DNA of 64,000 nt from Desmodesmus armatus. Taxonomy: Eukaryota > Chlorophyta > Chlorophyceae > Sphaeropleales > Scenedesmaceae. The position numbers were made by a program, and so were the translations under genes. The DNA lies in contig VIIQ02000067.1 in assembly GCA_007449985.2 (NCBI GenBank), positions 186,001-250,000 on the forward strand, in the 5' to 3' direction. The notes under the pieces were generated by a model, which saw only the letters and a list, made by a program, of their open reading frames with translations, did not search any database and was not told the origin of the DNA. This document shows positions 10,901 to 22,500 of this stretch, piece after piece. Positions within the stretch are counted from its first letter, which is position 1, and each line of letters opens with the position of its first letter.

Positions 10901-13199
10901 CTGCACACCACACCAGACAGCAGACAGCAGGCAGGGAGTATGATGTTGATTTCATCAGCAATGCTGCGCACGTGCGGATGGTGCAACCCCCTATGCATGG
11001 AGATGGCGGCAGGCCTCCATGAAGTCATGCTGCAGGTACTGCACGCCACACCAGACAGCAGGCAGTGCGGCGGCAACATAATATGTAGTACGATCAGCGA
11101 CATCGCACAAATGAGGTTGGTGCAGCCCTTTATGCATAAAAATAGCGGCAGGGTTGTCACGCACAACACTGTCATCTGATGTGTGCAGAGGACTGGCAGC
11201 TCAGGTACAGAGGAGACGCATGGTGGAGTGTTCAAAAGTGCAGCCAGTTGGTCAGCTGACAGCAATTGCAAGACTGCAAGCAGAAAGGAGTTGCAGTTGC
11301 ACGTAGGCATAAAGTGTGGTGCAACATTGCAGGACCCCGTCAGTATCAACGTTTACAGGCATGGACGTACCTTCTTGCACTTGGCCCTATAGAGCAGTGC
11401 CAGCCACCTGTCGTCTGGCTGCAGGGGCAGCCTGTCTATCAACTCAAGCTCCTGCTTGTTGGTCAGCATGTGGTTGTCCACAAGGGCAGACAGAGCCTCC
11501 TCACAAAAGGGGTCAGCCCTGCACCAGTGAACACAATTTGTGACAGGACAACCCATGAGGCCAGCCCAGCTGCAACAACAGGGCCTGACCTTGTAGCTGG
11601 GTTCCATGGGCGGCCGGCGTGTTTCTTGGTGTGTGCGATATGTTGCTTGTGCTGCTTATTGCAGCCTGACCGGATTGCTTGCATGCACAGGGCTGAGACA
11701 CTGCCCATCACATCACCCAGCAACGTTGGAGTAAGCTTCCAACTGCATGTCCCAACGGCAAGCACTGCGGTGCTACAGCAGCTGCCGCCGCCACCTTTGG
11801 CTGCCAGAACAACTCCTGCTGCCAGTAAGCCCTCAACCTACTGCCATCTTATCATGCGGCCCACTGCTGCTGCAGGACTTACTGCAGTGCTGCTGTGTAG
11901 CATGTGATGGCCCTCTGCCTGTTCTCCAGTGCCTCGAATGCCCTGCCCCTCAGCAGGCACACTGCAGCATACGTGCTGATATCGTAGCCTGGCTGGCGCT
12001 GCTCCGACTGCAGGACAGCACACCAACAGCACGGCAGCAGAACAAGCCAGTGCCTCAGGACACACAACAAGGGTCAAGACATGGTCTAGGGCTGTCACAC
12101 GCTGCTGGTATACACACGTGTAATGCCAAGGCTGTGCTGCTTGCTGGTTCATACATGCCTCTGGTTGCCATCAAGAACACTGAAGCAAAGGATACACCCT
12201 GCCTCCTCCCGCCAACTGCATGCATGTATGTGTGCAGCAGCACAAGCAATTGCTTCAGGACACACAACAAGAGGGATCGTAAGGTTCAAGGCCGTCTGCA
12301 TAGCTGGTGTGCCCCGTGTGATGCTAAGTCTGCTGCTTGCTGCTTCATACATGCTTCTGGTTACTGTTTTTACTGCCCTCACTGCTAAGGCATTCCAGCA
12401 ATGGAGACAATGGTGGACTGCCAAAGCAATCAAGCAATGGGCACATGCTGCATGCGTGTGTGTGGCACTCGCACCTCCTGCAGTTCGTCATCCAGCTGGG
12501 TTTGCACATGTGATGCTGCTAAGGCTGTTCTGCTTGCCGTTGTCAGTTAGGGGCCCTGCTTGCTGCTGAGCGACTGAAGCTATGGACACACCCTGCCTTT
12601 TTCCTGGGCAACGGCATGCCATGATGCGTGCAGGTATGCCTCAGCTTGACTTCAAGAAGAGTGAAGAATGAATACACCCTGCCTCCTCCGGCCAACGGCA
12701 TGCGTGTTTAAGTGTGTCACACGCACCTCCTGCAGTTCGTCATCCAGCTCCCCATCCCCCAGCAGAGTGAGGCATTCGTCCCACTGCTCCACCTCTGCCA
12801 GGCACTTGGCTGCAAGGTACCTGAAGCGCCCGTCCTCCATCACCCCGTGGCTCCTGAGCAGCATGACAGCCCGCCTGAACTGACGGCTGACATAGTACGT
12901 CTGCAGAGCACGTAGCACAGATGGCAGGTGGTGTGAAGGGTGCCAACAAAAGAGGATGCCGCAGGCATGTCGTGGAACTACTACCATAGAAGAGCTGAGG
13001 TGGTTGTTGCTGAGATTACCGCCATAGGAGAGCTGAGGTGACTGTTGCTGAAACCAACCTGAGCCAGCAGGTAAACATCGCCTGGCGCATAGTCTGTCAG
13101 CGTGACCAGCTTGTCCGCATAGAATACAGCAGTGGAGTAGAGGTGCTTGGCTATGCAGTCTTGGACAAGACAGCGCAGTTGATCAGGATGCAGAGACAT
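7975..13199 (-). CDS. CDC16: anaphase-promoting complex subunit 6 (CDC16), TPR protein
   Basis: Eight phase-consistent exons: 13199-13059, 12900-12727, 12007-11883, 11518-11371, 10900-10458, 9847-9670, 8812-8613 and 8374-7975, giving 602 residues, close to the family length. CDC16/APC6 is a TPR scaffold subunit of the APC/C ubiquitin ligase that drives mitotic exit. Diagnostic segments are present in order: N-terminal helices (LVQDCIAKHLYSTAVFYADK), YYVSRQFRRAVMLL, EALENRQRAITCY, ACRADWLFYQGRFEDAY, ALAWFGVGCYYMASRQFEQS, LLGMGCAYQRMNNLQLAERC, and the last TPRs (AVQLYEQAIGLHPHNPTSHI). A Gln/Pro/Ala-rich insertion of about 75 residues lies at roughly 210-285 and looks lineage specific. Introns 2, 4, 5 and 6 contain duplicated pieces of neighbouring exons. 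The gene is divergent from eIF3a. Confidence 0.93.
8816..9480. repeat. G-rich degenerate minisatellite in CDC16 intron 6
   Basis: The plus strand is a long irregular array of GGTGGTG, GGGGTGAGG and GCATCGGGT motifs, C-rich on the transcribed strand. Larger units of roughly 120-200 bp recur, each with a 'GAGGTGGTGGTGCAGGGG' core. Many G-runs of three or more could form G-quadruplexes. A copy of the exon 7 start is embedded at 9035-9082. Confidence 0.75.
9788..10095. repeat. three copies of the start of CDC16 exon 6
   Basis: The stretch around CAAGCTTGTGGGCTCTGC appears at about 9788-9875 (the real exon start), 9927-10012 and 10038-10095. The first two are essentially identical over 80 bp, including the acceptor side and a GTCAAACACGAGTC tail. 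They are separated by an AT-rich segment with a weak inverted repeat (CAATTGGAAATTG). The third copy is more diverged. Confidence 0.88.
10870..11150. repeat. degenerate tandem duplication across CDC16 intron 4 / exon 5
   Basis: The segment CCTCCATAAAGTCATGCTGCAGGTACTGCAC at the exon 5 start recurs at about 11014-11046 in intron 4. The following ~100 bp is also repeated in diverged form (GATGTTGATTTCATCAG... versus ATGTAGTACGATCAG...). The period is about 140 bp. Confidence 0.75.
12050..12720. repeat. tandem duplications in CDC16 intron 2
   Basis: A ~200-bp unit starting TCAGGACACACAACAAG is present at about 12055 and 12256. The phrase ACACCCTGCCTCCTCC occurs twice (about 12193 and 12673), and a diverged relative is at about 12587. 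A copy of the 3' edge of exon 2 lies at 12470-12496. Confidence 0.75.
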
Positions 13200-13592
13200 C
13201 CTGCAGGAACCTGGAGGTGTGGCTGGAAGACACCCTGTCGTAAAACTGAATTATTGATCAGCAGATCACTGTGTTGAGCAAACACAACGTGTGGCGATCA
13301 GGGTGGCATACACGTGACGCTTGCATCACATTGATACTATATATATGCGAACCAGGTTGTTGCCTGCATTCCAAGCCAACAAAACCACAAGCCCAGGCCA
13401 ATCGCGTTCGCTCGTTCTGTTCGTTGACAGGCTTATTCTGCCACCAGAAGGCTGCTGAATCTGCATAAAAGCGACGTCCGTGTTGCTGCCACGGTTTCAG
13501 GGGGTGTGGTGGCTGCTGATCGCAGGCAGCTCGATTCAGGCTTCTCGTCGAAGCATCGCCAGTGGCAGTGACACCTATCAATATAAACCACC
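13200..13592. promoter_or_regulatory. bidirectional promoter region CDC16 / eIF3a
   Basis: This is 393 bp between two divergent start codons. A TATA-like run (TACTATATATATGC) lies at about 13335-13348, some 250 bp upstream of the eIF3a ATG. The segment TATAAACC just before the ATG is probably 5' UTR. Use as a shared promoter is inferred from spacing. Confidence 0.5.
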
Positions 13593-16500
13593 ATGTCGCG
13601 GCCCTTCCGCGGTGGTGGCAACTTCGCCAGGCCAGAAAATGCCTTGAAGAGGGCAGATGAGCTGGAGAATGTGGGGCAGAAGCTCTCTGCCCTCACCCAG
13701 CTGCATGAGGTGGTCACCAGCAGGAAGCACCGTACATGGTCTAAGACCTATGAGGAGATCATGTTCAAGCTGCTGGACCTGTGTGTGGAGATGAAGAAGC
13801 GCAACCAGGCCAAGGAGGCTCTGATGCAGTACAGGAACATGTGCCAGCAGGTCAACATCAACAGCCTGGAAGAGGTCATAAAGTATTACCTCAACAAGGC
13901 CACTGAGATGGCCGAGAAGGCACGGCAGCAGGCAGAGGTGAGCGACGCACACCCATCAGGCATGAGCGGCAGCAGCAGCAGCAGGGCAGCATCACTGCTG
14001 CTGCATGACAACAGGGAATGGGTTGTTCTGCAGCTGTTACGGCAGTGAAGATCACTTTATGATAGCAGCGCTGCCCCTGGTGCAGCAGCAACTGCTGTAA
14101 CTGCTGTTGCTGCGGTTGAGTGAAACTCCCACCGCCACGCCAGCTGCCTGCCAGGCATAGCATCACATGCAGCCTTAGTCAGCTGCCTGCTGCTCACCTG
14201 TGGCTTTCACATTCGCACTTGCCTTGATGCAGTATCAGAGGCAGGAGCGCCCCACCGCTGCAGTGGTCCCGCAGTGCTGCATTCTGCTGCCATGGCTGGT
14301 TTTCTCCCGAGACCTACATGCACTAGTGCACCCTATAGCGCATCTCACACTCGCCCTGTGCTGTCCTTTCGCCTGTGCTGTTCTGCCTGCAGACCCAGAC
14401 GCTGGAGGCAGTGGAGGATCTGGAGGAGGATGCTAAGCCTGAGGACCTCATGCTCAGCTATGTCAGTGGGGACAAGAGCAAGGTCAGTACAGGGCAAGCA
14501 GCGGGTGAACCGCACTGTGCGCAGCCAGTAGCCAGGCAGGCAGCCAAGCAGCAGGGCTTGCACACTAGGTGCATGCTGATGGCAGCACGGATGCAGGGGC
14601 ACAGGGATCAAAGTGGTGGGGAAGGTTGGCAGCTGCAGCGCCAGCGTGCTCGTCCTTCCTAGAACTGCTTGGGCTGTGCGAACACACTGGCTGTGCAGCT
14701 GCAAGTCTGCAGTGGTTACAGCTTTGCAGCATCACAAAGTGTCCAAGATCATTCAGCAGCAGCGTGGATGGGGGTACAACAGTAGTGGGTGGCTGTCTCG
14801 TATGCAGTACAGTCTAGTGCTGGCGCACATGTGGTGCTTGCAGCGTGTGTGAGCAGCACGAACGCCAACTGTCAACTTACCAGCACCTGTATCAGGTTTC
14901 GTTGCAGCAGCACAGAGCTCTGTGCAGTTGGGTGTGGGGTGCTGCTTCTGTTCGCAGCAGCGCCGTACGCAGCAGGGTGAACGGAAGCAGCTGCTGTTTG
15001 TGACGACAGTGTCAATTGTCTTGCTTGCTGCTGCAGCCACTGGGCATACATGCCACCCACACCGCTGTCAGGCGTGGTTGCATCAATGCCATGCACAGCT
15101 GTACAGAGGGCAGCAGCTGCACAGCTGCACCGCGTGCTGTTGAGTTGGTCAATTCTCACCAAAAATGTGAGGGCCTTCGCCTGACCGTTTGTGTCATGTT
15201 GTGCTGTGCCATGCTGTGCTTGTGTGCCTGCAGGACCGCACTGACCGTGAGCTGGTGACCCCCTGGTTCAGGTTCCTGTGGGAGTCATACCGCAGCGTGC
15301 TGGAGATCCTGCGCACCAACCCCAAGCTGGAGGCACTGTGAGTGACAACCTGCAGCATCATAGTGTCGCTTGTTGTTGCTGCAGCAGTATAGAGGCAAAC
15401 AGCTGGCTTGTTGTGTTCACACGCAGACCCACAGTGATGGCTTCACTTCACTATTTCGCAGCCGGTGTTGCTTGCACAAGTTGTTTCTGTGCATTCTGTA
15501 CCGTTCCTGGCCCAGCTGTTGTTGGCTGGCCCAGCAGTTGTTTGCAGCAGCTGCAATCATGCATCCCAGTGTCAACATGCTTCGGCAGGCCTCAAGCCCT
15601 TTAATACTTATTCGCTTTGCAGCAGTCTGCACATGCTGATTACGTCTGTTGGTCTTGCCTGTGCTGGCTTGCAGGTATGCCATGACCGCATGCAAGGCGT
15701 TTGGCTTCTGCCTGACCTACAAGCGCAACACTGAGTTCAGGCGCCTGTGCGACATCCTGAGGCAGCACCTGGCCAACATCAACAAGTGAGGCGGGCAGCA
15801 GCTGGGAGGGCTGGAGGGCCTTGTACTTGCTGCAGCAACTGCTGCTGACTCCTGTGTGCAGCAGGTTGCTGTGACGTGGTTGCCTCACAATCTGCTTGTA
15901 CTGCAGTGGCTGCCAGCCGGGCGCATGCTGTTAGCGTCTTCATGATGCCGCGTCGAGCCCGGAAGTAGCAGCGTGTGTTGCAGATGATCTATTGCAGTTG
16001 TGCCAGACCAGTTAAGGTGGGAGTGATGGCATTCTCACAGAGTATGTTGCGCTGGCTGTTGCTGCTGTGTACCCTTGCAGGTACCGTGAGCAGCGCGACA
16101 TCACTCAGCCTGAGAGCCTCAACCTGTTCCTGGAGACCCGCTTTGAGCAGCTGAAGACGGCCTGTGAGCTGGAGATGTGGGCGGAGGCCTTCAGGAGTGT
16201 GGAGGACATTCAGGCACTCATTGCACTCGGCAAGAGGCAGCCCAAGCAGCAGATGATGGCCACATACTACAGGTGTGTGGACTGGTCACCAACTCCCGTA
16301 CCAAAGAGTCCATGGGGTGCCCACTGTGCGGTGGTGGCAGCAGCAGTGCCATGTTGCCTTATTGAAGAGTCAAGGGCTGCAGACTTCACGGGCCTTGAGC
16401 GGGAGACGTGCATGGCTCCTTGGTGACTGGAGAGCTCCAGGTTTGCGGCGGCATGATCTCATCGGGGGTTCACACACTTTGTTTGCCGCTTGGGCCTAGC

Positions 16501-19500
16501 CACTACATGTATACAGTGCCCAGTGTCCATAATGTTGGCATGGCCAGGGTGTTGACCTGTTATGTCTATGGTGTGGCTGTCCCTTGTGCCCTGCAGCCGC
16601 CTGACCCAGATCTTTGCTGTGAGCCAGAGCTACCTGTACCACGCCTACGCCTGGCTGAAGCTGTTCAACTTCTCACGCTCATACAACAAGAACCTGACAC
16701 CCAGCGACACACAGGTTGGTGCAGCACCAGACGGCGAATCGCACCAGCAGCAGCCAGGCAGCGGCGCATGCTCTGCTCTTCACAACACGTGCTTGGTGAT
16801 GCTAGCTTCAGCCATTGCATGCAAGTAGCCCTGCCAGCCCTTCAGTCGCAGTTCACGATTATGTAGGCAGCCCCATAGTAGCTGTGAAGGCAGTCTAATA
16901 CAGTGCCTGTGCCTGTGCCTTCTGTTCGGCATCGCCGCCCCCAGACCAGTCCACAAGGACTCTGTGTTTCATGTCTGTACTGTCCTGTACCGTGCTCCAG
17001 CACACCACGTTGTGACCACTCAAACATTGATTGCTGCTGCTCCCTGCTTCCTGTACCCCGTGCAACAGATGATGGCCACCAGTGTGGTGCTGGCCACGCT
17101 GTCCATCCTGCCGTACGAGCGCGCCCTGTTTGGCCGCACTGACGACCTCAGCGCCGAGCAGGAGAAGGAGCGCACCATCCGCATGGCTACCATCCTGGGC
17201 TTCACGGTGGTGAGTCGATAGCTGACAGATGGCAGGGGCTAGAGAGACGGTGGTGGTGGGGGGGGGGTAGCCAGTAGGAGGGGGTTGATAGCCATCAAAA
17301 GGCCGACGTGAAGGGGGCAGGGGGGACAGGTGACGGAGGCAGGAAGGGGGCTGTGGGTGCGCAGGGCTGGTGGGGAGAGCTGCAGATGTTGGAGCGCCAG
17401 CAGGGGGGAGGGAGGGCGGAGGGCCTTGCACAGTGCTGTTGGCGGTTTCCCAGCACGTAGAAGATGCGGGAGGGGGTGCGGGAGGCTTGGGGGGTGGGTG
17501 CACCTAGGTACAGCCGGCAGATGGCCTTTCGTGAATCGCTGGCCGTTCTGCATTGTCTGCGGTGGCAGGGCATCATGAAGTGTGGGATGTGTTGTCCTTT
17601 ACATTGGGCCTGGAACAGTCTTGTTTGAGCAACAATTTTGGCGCTCTGCGGTGCAACCCTGGCCACAAGCTGTTGGCATTACTGTCCGCTGCGTCATAAC
17701 TGCATGTCATGTTGCTGCTGTTGCTGCTGCAGGACAAGCGTGTTGACACCAAGAACATCCTGACGCGCAGCGCCCTGGTGTCCAGCATCAACAGCATGAA
17801 CCTGCTCTCCATGGTGCCCGCTGAGGTGCGCTGTGCTGACACATGCTGCAGGCTGACGCTGCTGCAGCTCAGGTTCCAGTCGATCCGCTGCGCTGTAGAC
17901 AGTCCTTTGCCTGTTGCTGCGTGCATGGAATGCTCATATTGCTGTCTTGACTCCCTGCGCAAACAGCACATCACGTTGACGCCTCATAACTTTGCTTAGG
18001 GTGCACAGCACAGTGTTCAATACGATGGTAATGATCACATCTCCTCACAACTTTATTGTGCAGGTGCGCTCCACGTGGGAGCTGTTGACCAGTGACTTCA
18101 ACCCCCTGGAGCTGTGCGGCAAGCTGGACCCCCTGCTGACATCCATCAGCGCGCTCAGCAGCCCCATGAGCGCAGCCAGCCCCGTCAAGGACCTGCACAT
18201 GGACCAGTACACCACACCACTCAAGCAGGTGCGGCGTGTTGTCTTGGTTTTGTGTTGTTTCGTTGCACAGCAGTGGTTTTGTGTTGGTTAATTTTGTGTT
18301 GGTTGTGGGGCACAGGATGTGCGCATGGACCAGTACACCACACCACTCAAGCAGGTGTGGCGTGTCGTGTTGTGTTCGTGACGGGGCGCAAGTGGGCTGC
18401 CAGCTGTTGCATGTGAGGGGGTGAACAGCAGCAGCTTGCTGGACATGGCAGGTCGGCAGTTAGGTGTTCATCTGACGGCATGATGTATGTCCATATGCTG
18501 TGCCCGTATGACAACCCTGTCCCATACTAAGTAAATTTGTGCTGCCTTTGCTGCCGGCGTGCTGTGTCATGCCATGTGTTGCTGTGCTGACACCTTGTTC
18601 TCGCAGGCTGCTGTGCTGCGCCTGCTGAAGCAGCTGTCTGAGGTGTACAGCAGCATGCACATCACTGAGGTGGGCCGCCTGGTGCCCTTCATGAGCTTCA
18701 GTGATGTGGAGGCAGTGGTGGTGGACGCAGTCAAGTACGACTACCTGCAGGTGAGGATATTTGACTTTTTTTTGACTTTTTGTGACGTTTTTGGAAAATG
18801 GGCGCACCGCCAACTGGCTGGCCACACAACTCAATCCAGTATCCCAGACTGCTCGGGCAGAATTGGTGCTGCCCACGTCCTTTCAACCTGCTCAAGCTGG
18901 CTTCACTTGTGTGTGAGAGCGCAATCCACGTGTGAGAGCGCAATCCTCGTGTGAGAGCGCAATGCTCTTGTGAGAGCGCAATCCTCGTGCAGTAGTCAGG
19001 ACCAACCCTCATGCATGGTTTGCTGATTCAACGGGAGGTGTTGGCCTGGTGGGCATCATATGCATGCTCTCTGTAGTGCAGGCATAGGTCAGTGCTTGAT
19101 TGTGGGGGTGCAATGTGTGGCAGTTTTTTTGGGCTGTCAACTGTAACCGCTGTTGCATGACGGCTTGTGTTGGTCTGTTCGCCCACTGCTGCCGTTACAC
19201 CTACAGGTCCGTGTGGACCACCGCAACGGCACCCTGCACTTTGGTGCCCAGCAGCTGGAGAGCGACAAGATCCGCAACCACATCAGCCTGCTGGCGCGCC
19301 GCCTGTCCAAGGCTGTGACCATGATTGAGCCAGCAGCTGTGCCCGCAGCAGTGGCTGCCCAGAAGGAGGCCGCCATGGCTCTGTGCAGGGAGCATGTGTC
19401 CAAGGAGCACAGCAGGCTGCTGGCACGCAAGCAGGTGAGCACTGGGCGGAACGTTGTAGGCTGAGTGGGGTGGGGTTCGCTTGGCTGAGTCGGCTAGTAG

Positions 19501-22500
19501 GACGGCTGCTTGGCCAGCCTGTTGCTCTGCTAGCTAGCACGCCGGCAGAGAGCGGTGTGAATGCAGGAAGCCAGTAGTATGCATGTTTGTTTGCACTGAC
19601 AGTGGGATATTTGCGACACCAGTATTGCGATTACGACATCCAATGTTGAGTGGTGCTGATCATGCGCTGTGTGCCTGCCTGCTGCTGTTGTGTGCAGATC
19701 ATTGAGCGCCGCAAGGAGGCTGCTGAGGCCCAGGCAGCAGAGGCAGAGCGGGAGGAGGAGCGCAAGCGTGTGCAGGTGCGTGAGCAGACAAAAGAAGCAT
19801 CAACAGAGGCTTCAAGTGCATGCTCTGTTGCTGCCTTGCGGTCGACCGCGGCAGCCTTTCAAGTGTACTTGCGCAATGGATGCTGGCGGTTGCGGACACA
19901 GACTGGGTACAAAGGAGGCAAGCTGATTTGCTCACCACGTCCGATAGAACATCGCCCTCATTTGCCATGCTTGATCCACCACCGATGCTTCCATTTCCGT
20001 CAACCTTTCACATTCACATGCCGCATGTGTTGTTCACTCCTGCAGGTCCAGCGTGAGCAGGAGGTGTTGGAGGAGAAGCGTCGCCGTGAGGAGGCCGCCC
20101 GCCGTGAGAAGGAGCGGCTGGAGCGTGAGCTGGAGGAGCAGGAGATGCAGGAGGCACGACAGCTGCTGGAGCAGGCGCGCAAGAAGGGCAAGGGAGGCGC
20201 AGTGGTGAGCGCTGGCGAGTTGTTGTGCAGTGACACAGACTCGGGCTAACTCAAGAGTGTCCTTTGAGAGGCAGTGATCGTCCCCAATTGTGCTGTCTTG
20301 CAGCTTCAGCATGCGGGCAACAAGCCAACTGACAACTTCGAGCACATCAAATATTTTTGCCAGTTATAGTGCAGCTATCGTGGCAGTGGCTTCGAGTTGG
20401 TTGAAATTGGCAATAAGCTCATGCAACCAGCCCTGTTTGTTGTACCCACGTATGCCATTCACTGATCCTGGCGCCGCGGCCCTGCCCCTTCCCCACCCGT
20501 CCCTGTGTCCCCCTGTTCTGCCCCTGCAGTTGAAGGAGGGTGAGAAGCTTGACCGCAAGGCGCTGATGCAGGAGGCCATCAGTGAGCGCCTGAAGGAGGC
20601 GCAGGAGCTGGAACGCAAGCTGGCACGACTGGCAAAGACCATGGACCACATGGAGCGCGCACGCAGGGAGGAGGAGGCACCTCTGCTGGATGCCCTCTAC
20701 AAGTAGGTGGTGTTGTGCCCTGGAGCCTGAAGTTTGTGCTAAAGCATTTTTTTCAACACAGGAGGGGATTGCTGTGGTATATTTGTCATCCCTGGTTATG
20801 ATTGTGTTGTGGTGGCTGCCTACTGGTGGCGCCAAGGTTGTTTGACACAGTTGCGTGCTGAGCACTTGCGGCTTGCGGCATGGAACAGGCTGTCGGGGAT
20901 GCTTCACAACAGCAGGCAAGTACAGCTGCAGTGGCAAGGGCAGCATGTGTGTTATTGGCATGTATGAGCAGGTTTTTTGCAAGGTGAAATTGCGGTGCTG
21001 ATTGGGTGCTTGCGTGCTTGTGCTGTAGGGAGCGTCAGGAGCAGGACAAGGCCTACTTTGAGGAGCAGCAGGCAGCACAGGCCACAGCGCACAGGAAGGC
21101 CTGGGAGGTCGATGTGCAGGAGAAGAAGCGGTGAGGCGGCAGCGGCTGGGACTGCCACACATGCATGCGTTTGACTGCGCACTGCCTGTTTGTGTTCAGC
21201 AAGCCAACTGCAACCCTTGTGCTGGCTTATCTCGGTGGTTGGTGGATCTTGCGGCTAAAGGTCATTGAGAGGCATGGTGCTGCCGCCAGCAGGATACCCT
21301 GTCTGCCTGTGCCTGTTTTGTTTAAAACTGCTCACTGGGTTATTGTGATGCTGTATTGCCCGTGCAGGCTGGAGCGCATGATTGAGGACAAGTCGGGCTT
21401 TGCAGCCCTCATCATCAGCAGGCGCCAGGACGAGTTTGAGGCGCTCAAGAAAGCAAGGTGAGCGACTGTGCGAGTGCTGAATTGACGTACATGGGGGCCA
21501 TGCACCTGCATATCCATGCCTGTTGTGCAGCAAATCATGGTTGTTGTTAACACCTAAGCAAGTGTGGCAGCATCCGTCGGGGCGGCAACATGCTGCATGA
21601 TGTGCGGTGCTCTTGGTGGAGTGCGCCTGGCATGTCAAGTTGATGTTTGCCACCATGTGCTGCCTTGTCCTGGCATGTTGACGAGTTGAACTTCAGCTGC
21701 TGTGCAGCATGTTTTATGGCCTGCATGTCTGCTGCCGCAGCAGCCAAGTTGGCCCCGGGCTCACACATGTGTTCGTACTCCCTTGTCCTGCAGGCAGCGC
21801 AAGATCGCAGAGAAGCGCATGGAGCGCAAGATCGAGCGTGAGCGCAACAGGCGCCGTGAGTTTGTCAACCGCAGCATTGACGAGGTCAACAAGCGGGTGA
21901 GTGCCAGGGAGGCATGCATCTACGAGCTACAGCACAACTTGCATTATGTTGATGTTTGGTTTATTCATCGTCACCGTTGGTTTCGTACACATGCGCAGTC
22001 TATATTCTACACACAGCTCTGGCAGCACTGCTGGTCGTGTGGGTAATACCCTTAGGGTGCCCCACGTGTCGCGACCCACACTGCCTGCAGATGCATCGCC
22101 GCCCCTACCCTCCCTTCCTGCTCCAAGCCGTTCACACTGCCCCGCCTGGTGCCTATCTTGACACCCCTGTGTGCTGGTCCAGTGGAACACCGCTGGCCGT
22201 GTGGGTGGTACCCAGAGACTGCCTAGGGCTTCACGACCCTCTTTTTCATGTTGCAAGGTGTTCACACTGCCCTGCGTTGTGCCTATATTGCTGCCTTTTT
22301 CTTTGTGCAGGTTGATGAGCTTGAGGAGGAGCGTGTTCGTGCTGAGGAGGAGCGCCGCAAGGCAGAGCTTGAGGAGAAGAGGCGCAAGTTGGACGAGGAG
22401 GCAGCCAAGCAGGTGGGCTTGTGTGTGGTGTGTAGACACAGGAAGTGCATCCAGCCAATGAATCATCCATCCAAAGTTGCCACGTTTCGAAGTTGGGTGC

